The notes: generated by a model not told the origin, from the letters alone. A DNA stretch of 64,000 nt from Verrucomicrobia subdivision 3 bacterium UBA693 (GCA_002298785.1 DBMR01000008.1:1-64000); one strand, 5' to 3'. Shown: positions 51,612-60,823, counted from the first letter of the stretch. Numbers and translations are program-made.

Positions 51612-53816
51612 CTAACCTCCGAGGAGGTAGTAAGGACGCGGGGCGTCGCGGCCCACGCCGTATTTCGGGAAGGCCTTAAGAGAGAACGTGAAAGCCACCG
51701 TGAAATCATCTTTCTGGCCCTCAGCCTCGCGCCAACGGAATGTAAAGGCGCCAGTCCAACTGCGGAAGTCGCGGTAAATCGAGTAGAACTGCTCCTGCAT
51801 TCTGCCGGCGCGCGCGTCAAATTGGTGGGTGGCCCGCAGCGCCCAGTCTTCGTTCAACCGGTAGATCAGCGTATTCAGGAACAGGTTGTGTCCGTCCACA
51901 AGGGCTGTGGGGGAGCCGCTGTTGTCCTCGCGCAGATAATACTGACCGATGGTCCAGCTAAAACGGTCGTTTGGTTCGAAGGTGGCGGTGGTCAGGGACA
52001 TGCGGAACCCGCCGGAACTGAGGTCAAAACGGGTGAGCGATTCCACTGTCAGCCAATGCCGCGGTTTAATGACGAAGTCCGAATAAATATCGGCAAAGGT
52101 GCTCTGGCCTTCGTTGGGGCGCAGACGCCAGTCGGTGTAGACATTCCAATTGACCAGGTTGACCATCTTGCCTTCGCGCTTGGTCTGGACCTTGTTCACC
52201 AGTCCGAACCGCATCACATTTTGGCTATCGATCGCATCGATCGCGTTGTAATCCGGGAATTCAATCGGCAGGAGGCGAAGGCTGGGGAGTTCGGTATCGA
52301 ATGCCGGGAGTTGCGTCGGGCGAACGTTCGGCGTGGGCACGTAAACATAGTTCACCGAAGGTTCCAGGATATGGCGGAAGCCGTCGGCCTCGAAAAAGCG
52401 GCTTTGCGATCCGGGCCAGACTTTGCTGAGTTTGGTGCACACTTCCGCACCGGTGTTGAAGACGCCGCGGTATTGCTCACTGGTGTAAGCGCCGTTGCCT
52501 TGCCCCTCGCCATAGTAGGTGAACCGTCCGCCCACGCGCGGAGCAACGTTCAGCCAGCCGAAGAAGGTACAGGGAAGCAGGACCTGGTGGTAGGTGTCGG
52601 CGCGGGCGGCGGTGTAGCTCGGCAGGACCGGCTGATCGTTGGTGACGCCGTATAGCTGCCGGTACCAGCCGGCTGAGCTTTCGCTTTCGTAATACAACGG
52701 GGTCGCCCCGATCTGCTGGCGGTAGCCGGTTAACCGCACATCCGGCAATCGTTCCACCGTGTCGAGGAAATCGTTTACGCGCGGCTGCGCGTAAACATCC
52801 AGGCTGAAGTTGCTCCAGAATTTATTCGCTTCGACAAAGGTGCTGGGCTGAATGTTCTTGCGGTATTCGCCTTCGTAGAATTCGCGCACCACGCCGGGGT
52901 CAGTCTGGTAGCGCACCCGGGCGCGGGCATTGAAATTGGTGTAGGGGTTGGCCAGGTAGGCGAAATCCACGCGTTGCCGATCCGGCGGGGGTGTGCCATA
53001 GACCGCATTGGTCCCCTCGTTGGGATCCTGGTCATGCAAATAGTAGTACTTGAGGAAACCCTCCCCCCATTGCCCGAGGTGATAGTTGAAATCCGGCCCG
53101 AGGCCGACGCCGCGTTTGGTGCGGTAATCGAGGTGCAGCTCACCGTCCAGTTCCTCGTTCAGCGCCCAGGTGTACGTGGTGAGCAGGAAAGCGCCATAGC
53201 TGCTGCGATACCCGGGCATGAAGCCGAAATGGTTGCCCTCACCGGACAAGCTCCGGGAATAGTAGGGGAAATAAAACACGGGCACCGAGCCGGCATAAAC
53301 CGTGGCGGAACGCGCCTCGACCCGTTGACCGGGCAGAATCCGCACCGATTTTGCGCGCAGTCTCAGCAGGGGGGAGGAGATGTCATCCGCCGTAACCACG
53401 GCATTGGTGGCGGAATAGACACTGTTCGTGATATCGGCGTGCAAACCGCTGCCGGAGACGAACACCGGGTTTTTTCCGGCGCGAAATTGCTCCGCCACCA
53501 TTTGGCGGGTTTTGAAGTTGTAGCGCACCTGGTCGCCAGCCCAGATAAGGTCCGCCTGCTGAATCCGCACTTTGCCGGCGGCGGTGATCTCGCCGGTGTT
53601 CTGGTTTAGGGAAATCTGGTCGGCGCTGAGGATTGCGCCGCCGTAGCGGACGACCACCCCGTTGGTGGCGGTCACCAGCCCGGTGTTCAAATCGTACTCC
53701 ACCGCCCCCTGTCCGGCCAGGGATTCGATTTCCCACGCCGGCTGCTGCTGCGCCATTGCCAGGCGGGCAAGACACAGGCAGAAGGCCAGGGTGACATATA
53801 GGGCCAGGCTTCTCAT
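51612..53816 (-). CDS. lptD: LPS-assembly outer membrane protein LptD
   Basis: 734 aa from the Met at 53816, which opens the signal peptide MRSLALYVTLAFCLCLARLAMA; a Met nine codons upstream is possible. An OstA/LptA-like beta-jellyroll (about 30-165, GAVEYDLNTGLVTATNGVVVRYGG, LSADQISLNQNTGEITAAGKVRI) is followed by a large barrel (about 180-734) opening with PVFYFPYYSRSLSGEGN. With LptE it inserts lipopolysaccharide into the outer leaflet. Its presence shows that the organism has a true LPS outer membrane. The conserved Cys residues of the enterobacterial protein are not evident, as in many distant LptD proteins. Confidence 0.9.
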   Translation of the reverse strand: MRSLALYVTLAFCLCLARLAMAQQQPAWEIESLAGQGAVEYDLNTGLVTATNGVVVRYGGAILSADQISLNQNTGEITAAGKVRIQQADLIWAGDQVRYNFKTRQMVAEQFRAGKNPVFVSGSGLHADITNSVYSATNAVVTADDISSPLLRLRAKSVRILPGQRVEARSATVYAGSVPVFYFPYYSRSLSGEGNHFGFMPGYRSSYGAFLLTTYTWALNEELDGELHLDYRTKRGVGLGPDFNYHLGQWGEGFLKYYYLHDQDPNEGTNAVYGTPPPDRQRVDFAYLANPYTNFNARARVRYQTDPGVVREFYEGEYRKNIQPSTFVEANKFWSNFSLDVYAQPRVNDFLDTVERLPDVRLTGYRQQIGATPLYYESESSAGWYRQLYGVTNDQPVLPSYTAARADTYHQVLLPCTFFGWLNVAPRVGGRFTYYGEGQGNGAYTSEQYRGVFNTGAEVCTKLSKVWPGSQSRFFEADGFRHILEPSVNYVYVPTPNVRPTQLPAFDTELPSLRLLPIEFPDYNAIDAIDSQNVMRFGLVNKVQTKREGKMVNLVNWNVYTDWRLRPNEGQSTFADIYSDFVIKPRHWLTVESLTRFDLSSGGFRMSLTTATFEPNDRFSWTIGQYYLREDNSGSPTALVDGHNLFLNTLIYRLNEDWALRATHQFDARAGRMQEQFYSIYRDFRSWTGAFTFRWREAEGQKDDFTVAFTFSLKAFPKYGVGRDAPRPYYLLGG

Positions 53817-53892
53817 TGCGCGGGGGGAGCTAACCAGAACCATCCGGACCTGCCAAGCGCGATTTGTTCGTTCTGGTGGCGGCGGATGCGAA

Positions 53893-53907
53893 TGGCATGG
53901 GAATTGC
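53893..53907 (+). promoter_or_regulatory. Sigma-54-like -24/-12 element
   Basis: TGGCATGGGAATTGC differs from the consensus TGGCACGnnnnTTGC at one position and has exact GG-N10-GC spacing. It lies 16 bp before a small candidate ORF. Too close to that ATG for a normal leader, so it may be chance. Confidence 0.3.
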
Positions 53908-53922
53908 CCCTCTCAGTTTTGT

Positions 53923-54225
53923 ATGGCATCGCAAGTGAGCGTTTTGCGGATTCAGCAGGAACTGAAAGGTCTGGCCGAAGTGACTGATCGGTGTCCGACG
54001 CCCCAGCGGCCGAGCCTGGGATGCCTGCGTTATCGCGCTGCTATTGGGAAACCGCGTTCACGACGGACTCGCCAGAAATTGAAGGTCGAAATTGCCAAAC
54101 CGGGCATCCAACCTCAATCCATTCCCATCACCTTCCTGCCCAAGCCTTTGCCCGGAACACCATTGCCGCCTGGCCCGGAGTCACCGGAAGTCGTGGTTCG
54201 CATCCTTGCGATTCCACCGCTGTGA
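53923..54225 (+). CDS. Small hypothetical protein, doubtful
   Basis: 100 codons, starting MASQVSVLRIQQELKGLAEV and basic and Pro-rich in the second half (FLPKPLPGTPLPPGPESPE). I do not recognise it. It is the only sizeable frame in the 477 bp between lptD and the DUF4230 gene, both on the other strand. There is no Shine-Dalgarno sequence. It could be an accident of GC-rich sequence. Confidence 0.3.
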   Translation: MASQVSVLRIQQELKGLAEVTDRCPTPQRPSLGCLRYRAAIGKPRSRRTRQKLKVEIAKPGIQPQSIPITFLPKPLPGTPLPPGPESPEVVVRILAIPPL

Positions 54226-54293
54226 CAGGTGCTGGCCCATTTTAGGGCAGTCGACGCATTGTGCTGGCCACCGAAGATGGAGCAGGGTCGAAC

Positions 54294-54887
54294 TTATTTC
54301 GATTTGAATTCAATCTCCTGGAAGCCCATTTGGCGCAAGAGGTTTTCCAGTTGTAGCCGGGCCCGTTTGTCCGCCTCTTTCAGAATGCCGCCGTAACGGG
54401 CGGAGCGCCGGATGTCATCCACGGCGTTCTGTCGGGCTGTTTGCTCCAGGTCTTTGTCAAAGCTACGCAGGAGTCCGGTGGAGCGTTCGATCACCCGCGT
54501 TTGCGAATCGTCCAGGTAGACATCCATGATTTTAGCCGGAGGCAGTGTGACCTTGATCGACTTGCCGGAAATGGTGATGTCTCCCGGCCCAATCTGGCTC
54601 AAGTCAATCCCGGCATTGACTTTGCCGTGGGCCACCATCAGCACCCGGCTCTCCCCCAGCACGGCGATCCATTTGATATCTTCCAGGATGATGACTTTCT
54701 CCATCACATACTGCACCGTCACCAATTCGGAGAGCGTGCGCACCTGCTGAACCACGGTGGGGGTATTGACGAACTGCGGCCCGCGAATCGCCGCCACGAA
54801 TAACCGCGCGAAATAGCCCAGAAAAACGCCGGTCACCAGGACAAACGCGGTCAGTATCAGCAAAATGACCAGACGACTCTTGCGCAT
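54294..54887 (-). CDS. DUF4230 domain membrane-anchored protein
   Basis: 197 aa. One N-terminal TM (about 6-27) and an extracytoplasmic DUF4230 domain: VQQVRTLSELVTVQYVMEKVI, LMVAHGKVNAGIDLSQIG, ITISGKSIKVTLPPAKIMDVYLDDSQTRV and the helical C-terminus with ARQNAVDDIRRSARYGGILKEADKRARLQLENLLRQMGF. The family is widespread and has no known biochemical role. Its beta-then-helix layout is somewhat SPFH-like. It is 137 bp after the heptose adenylyltransferase gene on the same strand. Confidence 0.9.
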   Translation of the reverse strand: MRKSRLVILLILTAFVLVTGVFLGYFARLFVAAIRGPQFVNTPTVVQQVRTLSELVTVQYVMEKVIILEDIKWIAVLGESRVLMVAHGKVNAGIDLSQIGPGDITISGKSIKVTLPPAKIMDVYLDDSQTRVIERSTGLLRSFDKDLEQTARQNAVDDIRRSARYGGILKEADKRARLQLENLLRQMGFQEIEFKSK

Positions 54888-55024
54888 GCCTTATGGTATC
54901 GCGGGATAAGTCCCGGCCAAAGGTAAAAATCGGCGGATAATTAACGACCAATGGCGGTGAGAGAACGTTGAACCCGGACGCTGGCCGGGCATGAAACTGA
55001 ACCGCTCCCGGGATTCGGGAACTT

Positions 55025-55510
55025 TCAGAGCCGGTTGATCTTTTTCAGCAAGCTGGTAGTGGATTTGCCCGGAACCACGGGAATAATTTGGATCTTGGCG
55101 CCGGCGCCTTCTACGGTGCGACGTTCGTCCTGGTTCAGGGAGTCCAAAGTGTAATCGCCGCCTTTGGCGTAGATATCCGGTTGAGCGACGGCCAGAAACC
55201 GCAGGGCGCTCACATCTTCGAAGATGCATACGCCGTCCACGCTTTCGAGGGCGGCCAGCACGGCGGCGCGGTCCGATTCACAATTAACCGGGCGATCCGG
55301 GCCTTTGAGTTGGCGCACGCTGTTATCTCCATTGAGGCCCACCAGGAGCAAATCGCCGAGTTGGCGCGCGGTTTCCAGGTAGGTGACATGGCCGAGATGC
55401 AGGATGTCGAAGCAGCCATTCGTTGCCACCAGGCGACGGCCCTGTTTGCGCAAGGCGGCGCGCCACTCCGGCAATTGATCCCAGGCAATGATTTTCTGGC
55501 GAAAGCTCAC
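55025..55510 (-). CDS. rfaE2: D-glycero-beta-D-manno-heptose 1-phosphate adenylyltransferase (HldE C-terminal type)
   Basis: 161 aa, the stand-alone size of the RfaE domain II. Nucleotidyltransferase fold with GCFDILHLGH (32-41), GLNGDNSVRQLKGPDRPV (58-75), KGGDYTLD (116-123) and GKSTTSLL (148-155). It activates heptose-1-phosphate with ATP to ADP-heptose for the inner core of LPS, in agreement with lptD nearby. A separate kinase (RfaE1) would be expected elsewhere. Good full-length match. Confidence 0.93.
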   Translation of the reverse strand: MSFRQKIIAWDQLPEWRAALRKQGRRLVATNGCFDILHLGHVTYLETARQLGDLLLVGLNGDNSVRQLKGPDRPVNCESDRAAVLAALESVDGVCIFEDVSALRFLAVAQPDIYAKGGDYTLDSLNQDERRTVEGAGAKIQIIPVVPGKSTTSLLKKINRL

Positions 55511-55634
55511 ACGGAATTGTGGACAACGCGGGGGCGGCTGGCAACGGATTTTCGGGACGCAGCTTCAACCGCGCGGGGGCTCGCAGCTTGATGAACCGGC
55601 CTCGCGATGGTCGGTCCTGACCACCGGCCGGGAG

Positions 55635-56075
55635 TTACAGTTGGGGACGTTTCTGGTTCGCGAGCCGGTAAACGTAGCGAATGGTGTCCCCGTTGAGCCT
55701 TTCCGCCGTCGCGGCGGCTTTTGACAGATCGCTGCGCTCGGCCCGGATGATCTCCAGTTCGCCGTAATCCAGCCAATAGCCGTTGCAGTTGGGGCATTGA
55801 TCAACCTCGACCTGCCGGCGGGCGCTAAAGAAATGGCGCTGGAGCTTAATTCCTTTGCAGCGCGGGCATTCGCGCTTGCGGGTGTGATCGACGACGAGCT
55901 GTTCATCGCGTTGCAGGTGCAGCAGTGCGGCCCCGGCGTCCTCGGACTCCTCGTCCACACGCTGCAGTTCAAAGGCGTCGAACCACACGCCGCCGCAGCC
56001 GCCAAAACAGGCGTCAATCTTCAGATCGCCAACCTCGATCTCCTTTAGCTCACCGAAACATGCCGGGCATTTCAT
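55635..56075 (-). CDS. Double zinc-ribbon (TFIIB-type) protein
   Basis: 146 aa from the Met at 56075. Two zinc-ribbon modules with cysteines at 3 and 6 (MKCPACFGEL), 23 and 27 (CFGGCGGVWFD), 70 and 73 (CPRCKG) and 94 and 97 (CPNCNGYWLDYGELE). The GGVWFD/NGYWLDYGELE wording is typical of the zf-TFIIB family of bacterial proteins without assigned function. The Shine-Dalgarno AAGGAG lies inside a small inverted repeat (56085-56097). Confidence 0.88.
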   Translation of the reverse strand: MKCPACFGELKEIEVGDLKIDACFGGCGGVWFDAFELQRVDEESEDAGAALLHLQRDEQLVVDHTRKRECPRCKGIKLQRHFFSARRQVEVDQCPNCNGYWLDYGELEIIRAERSDLSKAAATAERLNGDTIRYVYRLANQKRPQL

Positions 56076-56084
56076 AATGTAAAG

Positions 56085-56097
56085 GCTCCTTAGGAGC
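56085..56097 (-). promoter_or_regulatory. Hairpin covering the Shine-Dalgarno of the zinc-ribbon gene
   Basis: GCTCC-TTA-GGAGC, a perfect 5-bp stem with a 3-nt loop. On the transcript the AAGGAG sequence (56092-56087) is partly within the stem, which could lower translation. Confidence 0.3.
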
Positions 56098-56136
56098 ATG
56101 CCCCTTTATCGGGATTTTGCAAGGGTCAGACCGCTT

Positions 56137-56946
56137 CTACTTCTCCGGGTGTTGCCGCAGCCAGGTCTTGAGCCCCGCCAGGTCGTCGGTGTTGATCAAA
56201 TCCACACCAGCGACGTAGAGCTCGGACCAAAAGGTGGCCTGGTCGGGCGCTCCCCAGAATCGCAGCAGGCGTCCCTGGCGGTGGGTCTGAGCGACGAGTT
56301 CCTGAAGGCGGCGCTTCTCTTCCGGTGGAAACTCACCGCGGCCGCGCCATTTGAACTTCACCGTCCAGTTGGCGCTGATCCAGGGGACCAGGTTCGGGCT
56401 GGAGTTGCCATCGAGATCGGTCAACTCGCCATCATAAGCGGCGTAGCGCACCGCGGCGCCGTCAAACATTTCGAGCGACCGATTCCCGGAAACCACCACC
56501 GTGATGGCGCGCGAGGTTTTTCCGGTGGCGGTGAATTCGGTGAGCATGTTCGAGTAGCCGGCCAGGACTTTTGCCAGCGCCGGGTAAAGTTGATGCCAGT
56601 CGGTCTTGAGATCGATCAGCAACCAGCACTCGGGGCCACCCCGGTAGACGCGGCCCGAATTCCGGGTCACGCGTTCCCGCAACGGATCGAGATACAGCGC
56701 CTGCAAGGTGCGGGTCCGGGAGAGGTCCTGCCGGTTGTGGCCGACAAGCAGTTCGCCGTCTACCAGAAAGATGTCCGCTTCGACGCTGCAAAAGCCCTGG
56801 TCGAGGGCGTCGAGTAAAGGTCGGGGGTGCGCGTAATCGTTATGCGCATGGGCGCGGACCAGCGGCGTCGGATCCTCAGCCAGCGCCACGCTGCCGGCAC
56901 AAAGCAGCGACAGGCAGACGACTTGGAAGCAACTCCTTCGAATCAT
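56137..56946 (-). CDS. Secreted GDPD/PI-PLC-like phosphodiesterase
   Basis: 269 aa from Met 56946, which opens a signal peptide (MIRRSCFQVVCLSLLCAGSVALA); codons upstream are probably not translated. The TIM-barrel motifs of the glycerophosphodiester phosphodiesterase/PI-PLC-like superfamily are clear: HAHNDY (33-38), SVEADIFLVDGELLVGH (E56, D58, H70), LLIDLK and a late GVDLINTDDLAGL. The HAHNDY variant is the one seen in AIM6-like and PVC secreted members. It probably cleaves phosphodiesters outside the inner membrane. It ends 61 bp before the zinc-ribbon gene on the same strand. Confidence 0.87.
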   Translation of the reverse strand: MIRRSCFQVVCLSLLCAGSVALAEDPTPLVRAHAHNDYAHPRPLLDALDQGFCSVEADIFLVDGELLVGHNRQDLSRTRTLQALYLDPLRERVTRNSGRVYRGGPECWLLIDLKTDWHQLYPALAKVLAGYSNMLTEFTATGKTSRAITVVVSGNRSLEMFDGAAVRYAAYDGELTDLDGNSSPNLVPWISANWTVKFKWRGRGEFPPEEKRRLQELVAQTHRQGRLLRFWGAPDQATFWSELYVAGVDLINTDDLAGLKTWLRQHPEK

Positions 56947-57105
56947 TCTTGCGCGGGTGGTGTTGCACCGGTTCCACCACGATTCGAGGCACCAGTTCAG
57001 ACGCCAATTACGAGAAAGGAAAGTTGAGGTCATGCTGTGATTACAGTAGGCACACCGCAGCTCGAAAGACAAGATGCCGAAGAGTTCCGGACGAGCCGGC
57101 CGACC

Positions 57106-57762
57106 CTACTCCTCCTGAATCTTCGGGAGAGCGGCGGCGTTGGTGGCGGTGACGATTTGATAGCGATTATTGAACCATTCCTCCGCGGTCTTTGGCCGTT
57201 CGGGACCAGGCGAGGGATACTGGAAGCGGGAGACCACCGCGACTTCAAGCAGCTGGTGCTGGAAAAGACTGGGTAAGTTATCTATCGCTCGTGCTTCAGC
57301 GATGAACCGCGGCTTGACGGTCAACTCAGCGCGCTCTTCCTTGTTCAGTCGGGGCGCCCCGATGAACGAGACGAAGACGTCCGCGTTGGTGTTTTTGTTG
57401 ACGGTGCGCACGTAGCGCCTACCGGAGAGCCCGCTGCCCACCCCGTATTTTGGCTGGTCCTTGGTGTCCATTTCGTAAGCGTGCAGCTCATAAGAGCCGA
57501 GCGATTTGAGGCGTTTCTTGTAAGCCGAGATCTGCGTTTTCAGCTCCGGCCATTCCTTCGTCTCGATGCTGATGGTGACCACCTTGCCCTTGCGACCGAC
57601 GACGGCCGCGGTTTGCTCAGCCAGGACTTCGCCCACGCGTTCGTGCAGGGCGATGTTGTGTTTCACCGCCTGGGTTTGGGTGAAATAGATCCAGGTGCAG
57701 GAGGCGGCTATCACCACCAGGCAGGCGGCCACGGTCAGGCCGCGTTTTCCTTCCGGTGTCAT
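57106..57762 (-). CDS. Membrane-anchored protein of unknown function
   Basis: 218 aa. An N-terminal TM (about 8-28, LTVAACLVVIAASCTWIYFT) is followed by an extracytoplasmic region with a helical start (QAVKHNIALHERVGEVLAEQTAAVVGRKGKVVTISIET), then a mixed alpha/beta part and a Pro-rich end (YPSPGPERPKTAEEWFNNRYQIVT). No family is recognised. It lies 70 bp after the pseudopilin gene on the same strand, so the two could be co-transcribed. Confidence 0.72.
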   Translation of the reverse strand: MTPEGKRGLTVAACLVVIAASCTWIYFTQTQAVKHNIALHERVGEVLAEQTAAVVGRKGKVVTISIETKEWPELKTQISAYKKRLKSLGSYELHAYEMDTKDQPKYGVGSGLSGRRYVRTVNKNTNADVFVSFIGAPRLNKEERAELTVKPRFIAEARAIDNLPSLFQHQLLEVAVVSRFQYPSPGPERPKTAEEWFNNRYQIVTATNAAALPKIQEE

Positions 57763-57832
57763 TCGTTAGTTAACTATCACGAAACCTCTACACGCTGCAA
57801 GCAACGAAGCCGGATCAACCGGAGTTGACCCG

Positions 57833-58672
57833 CTAGTTCGTCGCTTCCGGGAACCGCCACTGAATTTCCCTGGCGTCCCGGTCGCGGACGCTGGGGATGC
57901 TAAACGTGTTGTAAGACCGGACGCTATTGTCGAAGAAGAGAAGATTCGAGCGCGTTCCTTTGGCGTGCCGCGCGTTGATCCGTTCATCCTTGCCGTTATG
58001 AATCCAGAACCCGTCGAACACCGACGGCATATGCGCGAACTGTGCCACCCGGCTCAATTTGTTCAATTGCGACGAGCGGGTGCCGTCCATGGGAATGCGT
58101 ACAAACGGCCACTTCTGCGGGTTGCCGGTCGAGCCGTTCAAGCCGTACCAGCAATCGAGATGAAACCGTTTGCCAGCGCTTTCGGAAGGGTAGGGCCAGG
58201 CCATGGCGCCCTCGGGGTCGTCCCGGCTGCTGGGACCGAAGCGGTACACCTGGGGCAGGGCGGAGGGGCATCGAAACACCGAACCCTGGTCGGCGATGGT
58301 GTAAAAAGTTTTGGCCTTTTGCGCGGTGAGATATTTCCCATTGTAGAGAATCGTCGGCCAGCCTTCCTGGAACTTCGCGCCATTCCTTATGTTGTACTCC
58401 GCCGGCACCAGGCAGTCGTTGAAATCGTCCGCGTACATCGCCAGGCCCAGTCCGATCTGCCGGAGGTTGTTGATGCAGGAAACGCCCCGGGCCCTTTCCT
58501 TGCCCATGGCCAGCGTGGGGAGCAGCATGGCGGCGAGAATCGAAATGATCGAGATCACCACGAGCAACTCGATCAAAGTGAAGGCGGGTGTTTCACGATT
58601 GCGGTTTTCACAGTCCCTCGTGGAGACCGGGCGCGCGCACGCCACCACCCGGCGAATTAAGGTCGTTTTCAT
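57833..58672 (-). CDS. DUF1559-like pseudopilin (prepilin N-terminal domain)
   Basis: 279 aa from Met 58672. A long basic leader to A30, then [19 protein letters not shown] with E35 at +5, [21 protein letters not shown], and a C-terminal segment [21 protein letters not shown] in the place of the usual DGH motif. Third gene of this family in the window and, like the others, not near secretion genes. It diverges from the secreted beta-helix gene at 58784. Confidence 0.9.
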   Translation of the reverse strand: MKTTLIRRVVACARPVSTRDCENRNRETPAFTLIELLVVISIISILAAMLLPTLAMGKERARGVSCINNLRQIGLGLAMYADDFNDCLVPAEYNIRNGAKFQEGWPTILYNGKYLTAQKAKTFYTIADQGSVFRCPSALPQVYRFGPSSRDDPEGAMAWPYPSESAGKRFHLDCWYGLNGSTGNPQKWPFVRIPMDGTRSSQLNKLSRVAQFAHMPSVFDGFWIHNGKDERINARHAKGTRSNLLFFDNSVRSYNTFSIPSVRDRDAREIQWRFPEATN

Positions 58673-58741
58673 AGCAAATCTTAGCCCGACGGTGCAAAGT
58701 AGCACAATTGATACCGATCACAAGTAATGTTGTTCGATGAA

Positions 58742-58769
58742 TTGCCTTTGGCGCAGCATGTGCTAGAAT
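58742..58769 (+). promoter_or_regulatory. Candidate promoter of the secreted beta-helix protein gene
   Basis: TTGCCT (58742-58747), 16 bp, TAGAAT (58764-58769), 14 bp before the ATG. The spacer also has a GG-N10-GC pair, so a sigma-54 reading is possible but poorer. Confidence 0.4.
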
Positions 58770-58783
58770 AGTTCACTTCATAT

Positions 58784-60823
58784 ATGATCCGACGTCGCTT
58801 TCCGAAGGTCTGGGCCGTGCTGCTCCTCCACGCCTGCTCCCTGGTTTTGGTCAATAGCCTCTCCGGTGCGAACAATAATTGGACGAATCTGTCCAGTGGA
58901 CTGTGGGGGGTGGGGGCGGGGAACTGGTCCCTTGGCCGCACGCCGGGTTCCGGTGATGCCGTCTTCGTTAACAATGCCGGCACCAAAACCGTCACCATTG
59001 ACTTGAACACGGCGGCGACCAGTTTAGCGGTCAATAACCTCACGCTTTCGGCGCCGTTGAATGCCACCAACACGCTGTCGTTGGCGGGCGTGACCACCAA
59101 CCAGCCGTTTCAGGTCAACAACCAATCGGTGGTGCTGCGCGGCGGAACCTTGAGCCTGAGCAATGCCACCATGCGCCTGCTGTCGGGGACGGCGCAGCTA
59201 AACAATTACGGCGGCAGCATCCTGCTGCGCGGCGGCTGGCTGGACTGCAGCTCCGCGAACCTGATGCGGGTCGGTCGCTATGCCACGAATCAAGCCGTGT
59301 TGCTTATCGATAGCGGGACACTCAGCGGCACGGTCCTGCAGGTGGGCGAGGACCGGGGATTGGGCACCATGATTCTCTCGAATGGTCTGGTTACACTGTC
59401 CTCGTATTTTAGAGTCGGCGATTCTTCCACCGGCAACCCGATCAACGGCGGGACGGGCGTCGTTTCAGTCGCGGGCGGACAGTTGTTCGTCACGAATGAT
59501 GTGACGAAGGTCGGCGACTCCGGCAGTGGCGAATTGAGAATCGGCGGGGGTGCAGCAACTTTCGGCTTCCTTTCGGTCGGAGAGGCCATGGGCGTCGAAG
59601 GGCTGCTGTCGGTCACCGGCGGGCAGTTGACGACCGAGCCTGGAATCACCGCGGCCAATGTTACCAACGTCACGCGGTTCGGGAATGGCGGGACGGGGCG
59701 ATTCAACTTGTCCGGCGGCAAGGTCGTTATTCGCAACGAGTTGATTCTCGGCGATAACGGAGGCGGCCTGGGCACCGGAACGGGCCTGGTCGCGATTAGT
59801 GGCGGGGAGTTGATCGCCGCGGAGAACTTAACCTCCATTGGCAAGTATGGCACGGGCGATATGACGATTTCGAACGCCACGGTCACGCTGACCAACGTCT
59901 CGGTTGGCCGGCACGACGGTGCGGTCGGCTCGCTTACGGTACAGTCCAACGGCACGCTTTATTGTCTCGACGCGCTCTCCATCGGTCGGTTCACCAATTC
60001 CGTAGGCCATGTGAGCGTCACCGGCGGGCTGATCTCGCTGACCAATGACACGATCTGGGTCGGGCGCGATGGCGCCGGGGACTTGACGGTTTCGAACGGC
60101 ACCGTTCGGGCCAGCGCGATGTACGTGGGCATGTCGTCCGATGGCACCAACCAACCGGCCGGCACTGTCACCCTGGCTGGGGGCAGCACGCTGCTTTCTT
60201 CCAATCTGATTGTGGGCAGTGACTCCATGTCCACCGGCGCGGTGGCGGTTGTCGGAGGAAACCTCCTCGTGACCGGCGGTGCGAAGGGCGCTTACGTCCA
60301 GGTCGCGCAAGGCTCCTTCAGCCTTGGTCAAGGGACGGTGATTATGGACCAGTTGGTCCTGACCAATGCCAACGGCCACTTCAATTTTACTGGAGGTACT
60401 CTCCAGGCCAATGCCATTGCGGTTTCCAACGGTGTTCCGTTTGTGGTGGGTGATGGCGTGAATCCGGCCACGTTGCAGCTTAACGGCGGCACCTACAGTT
60501 TTGCCGACGGGCTGGTCATCTCGCCGAATGCGGCCGTTCGTGGCTGCGGTTCCATCGTCGGCAACGTGGTCAACAACGGTACGCTCGCCACCAACTGCGC
60601 CACCGCCATCACGATTACGGGGATTGCCAGGACGGGGACCGTCGCCACCATATCCTTCACGACTTCCAGCGGGGGGAACCACATCCTGCAATACACGACC
60701 AATGTGGCGGGAACGAATTGGACGCCGATTCTTCCCGGGGTCACGGGCGACGGCAGCGTGATGTCCAAGAGCGATCCTTCGGCGACCAATTCCTGCCGTT
60801 GCTATCGGATCAGGCTACAATAG
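58784..60823 (+). CDS. Secreted repeat protein (autotransporter-like beta-helix) with verrucomicrobial C-terminal module
   Basis: 679 aa. A signal peptide (about 1-29) is followed by a long run of parallel beta-helix turns of the autotransporter-associated kind, with repeats like LTVSNGTV.A..MYVG, VSVTGGLISLTNDTIWVG and MTISNATVTLTNVSVG at about 20-25 residue spacing. It is rich in Gly/Ser/Thr/Asn/Val and almost without Lys. The last 50 residues (GGNHILQYTTNVAGTNW ... RCYRIRLQ) resemble the final module of the subtilase at 32840-36466. No barrel domain is visible, so it is probably exported by another route and held on the surface. Function unknown; adhesion or matrix is a guess. Confidence 0.85.
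   Translation: MIRRRFPKVWAVLLLHACSLVLVNSLSGANNNWTNLSSGLWGVGAGNWSLGRTPGSGDAVFVNNAGTKTVTIDLNTAATSLAVNNLTLSAPLNATNTLSLAGVTTNQPFQVNNQSVVLRGGTLSLSNATMRLLSGTAQLNNYGGSILLRGGWLDCSSANLMRVGRYATNQAVLLIDSGTLSGTVLQVGEDRGLGTMILSNGLVTLSSYFRVGDSSTGNPINGGTGVVSVAGGQLFVTNDVTKVGDSGSGELRIGGGAATFGFLSVGEAMGVEGLLSVTGGQLTTEPGITAANVTNVTRFGNGGTGRFNLSGGKVVIRNELILGDNGGGLGTGTGLVAISGGELIAAENLTSIGKYGTGDMTISNATVTLTNVSVGRHDGAVGSLTVQSNGTLYCLDALSIGRFTNSVGHVSVTGGLISLTNDTIWVGRDGAGDLTVSNGTVRASAMYVGMSSDGTNQPAGTVTLAGGSTLLSSNLIVGSDSMSTGAVAVVGGNLLVTGGAKGAYVQVAQGSFSLGQGTVIMDQLVLTNANGHFNFTGGTLQANAIAVSNGVPFVVGDGVNPATLQLNGGTYSFADGLVISPNAAVRGCGSIVGNVVNNGTLATNCATAITITGIARTGTVATISFTTSSGGNHILQYTTNVAGTNWTPILPGVTGDGSVMSKSDPSATNSCRCYRIRLQ

Noticed and set aside
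58748..58764. Sigma-54 reading of the promoter before the beta-helix protein gene
   Set aside because: GG-N10-GC spacing is exact, but three consensus positions fail and a better sigma-70-like pair covers the same bases.
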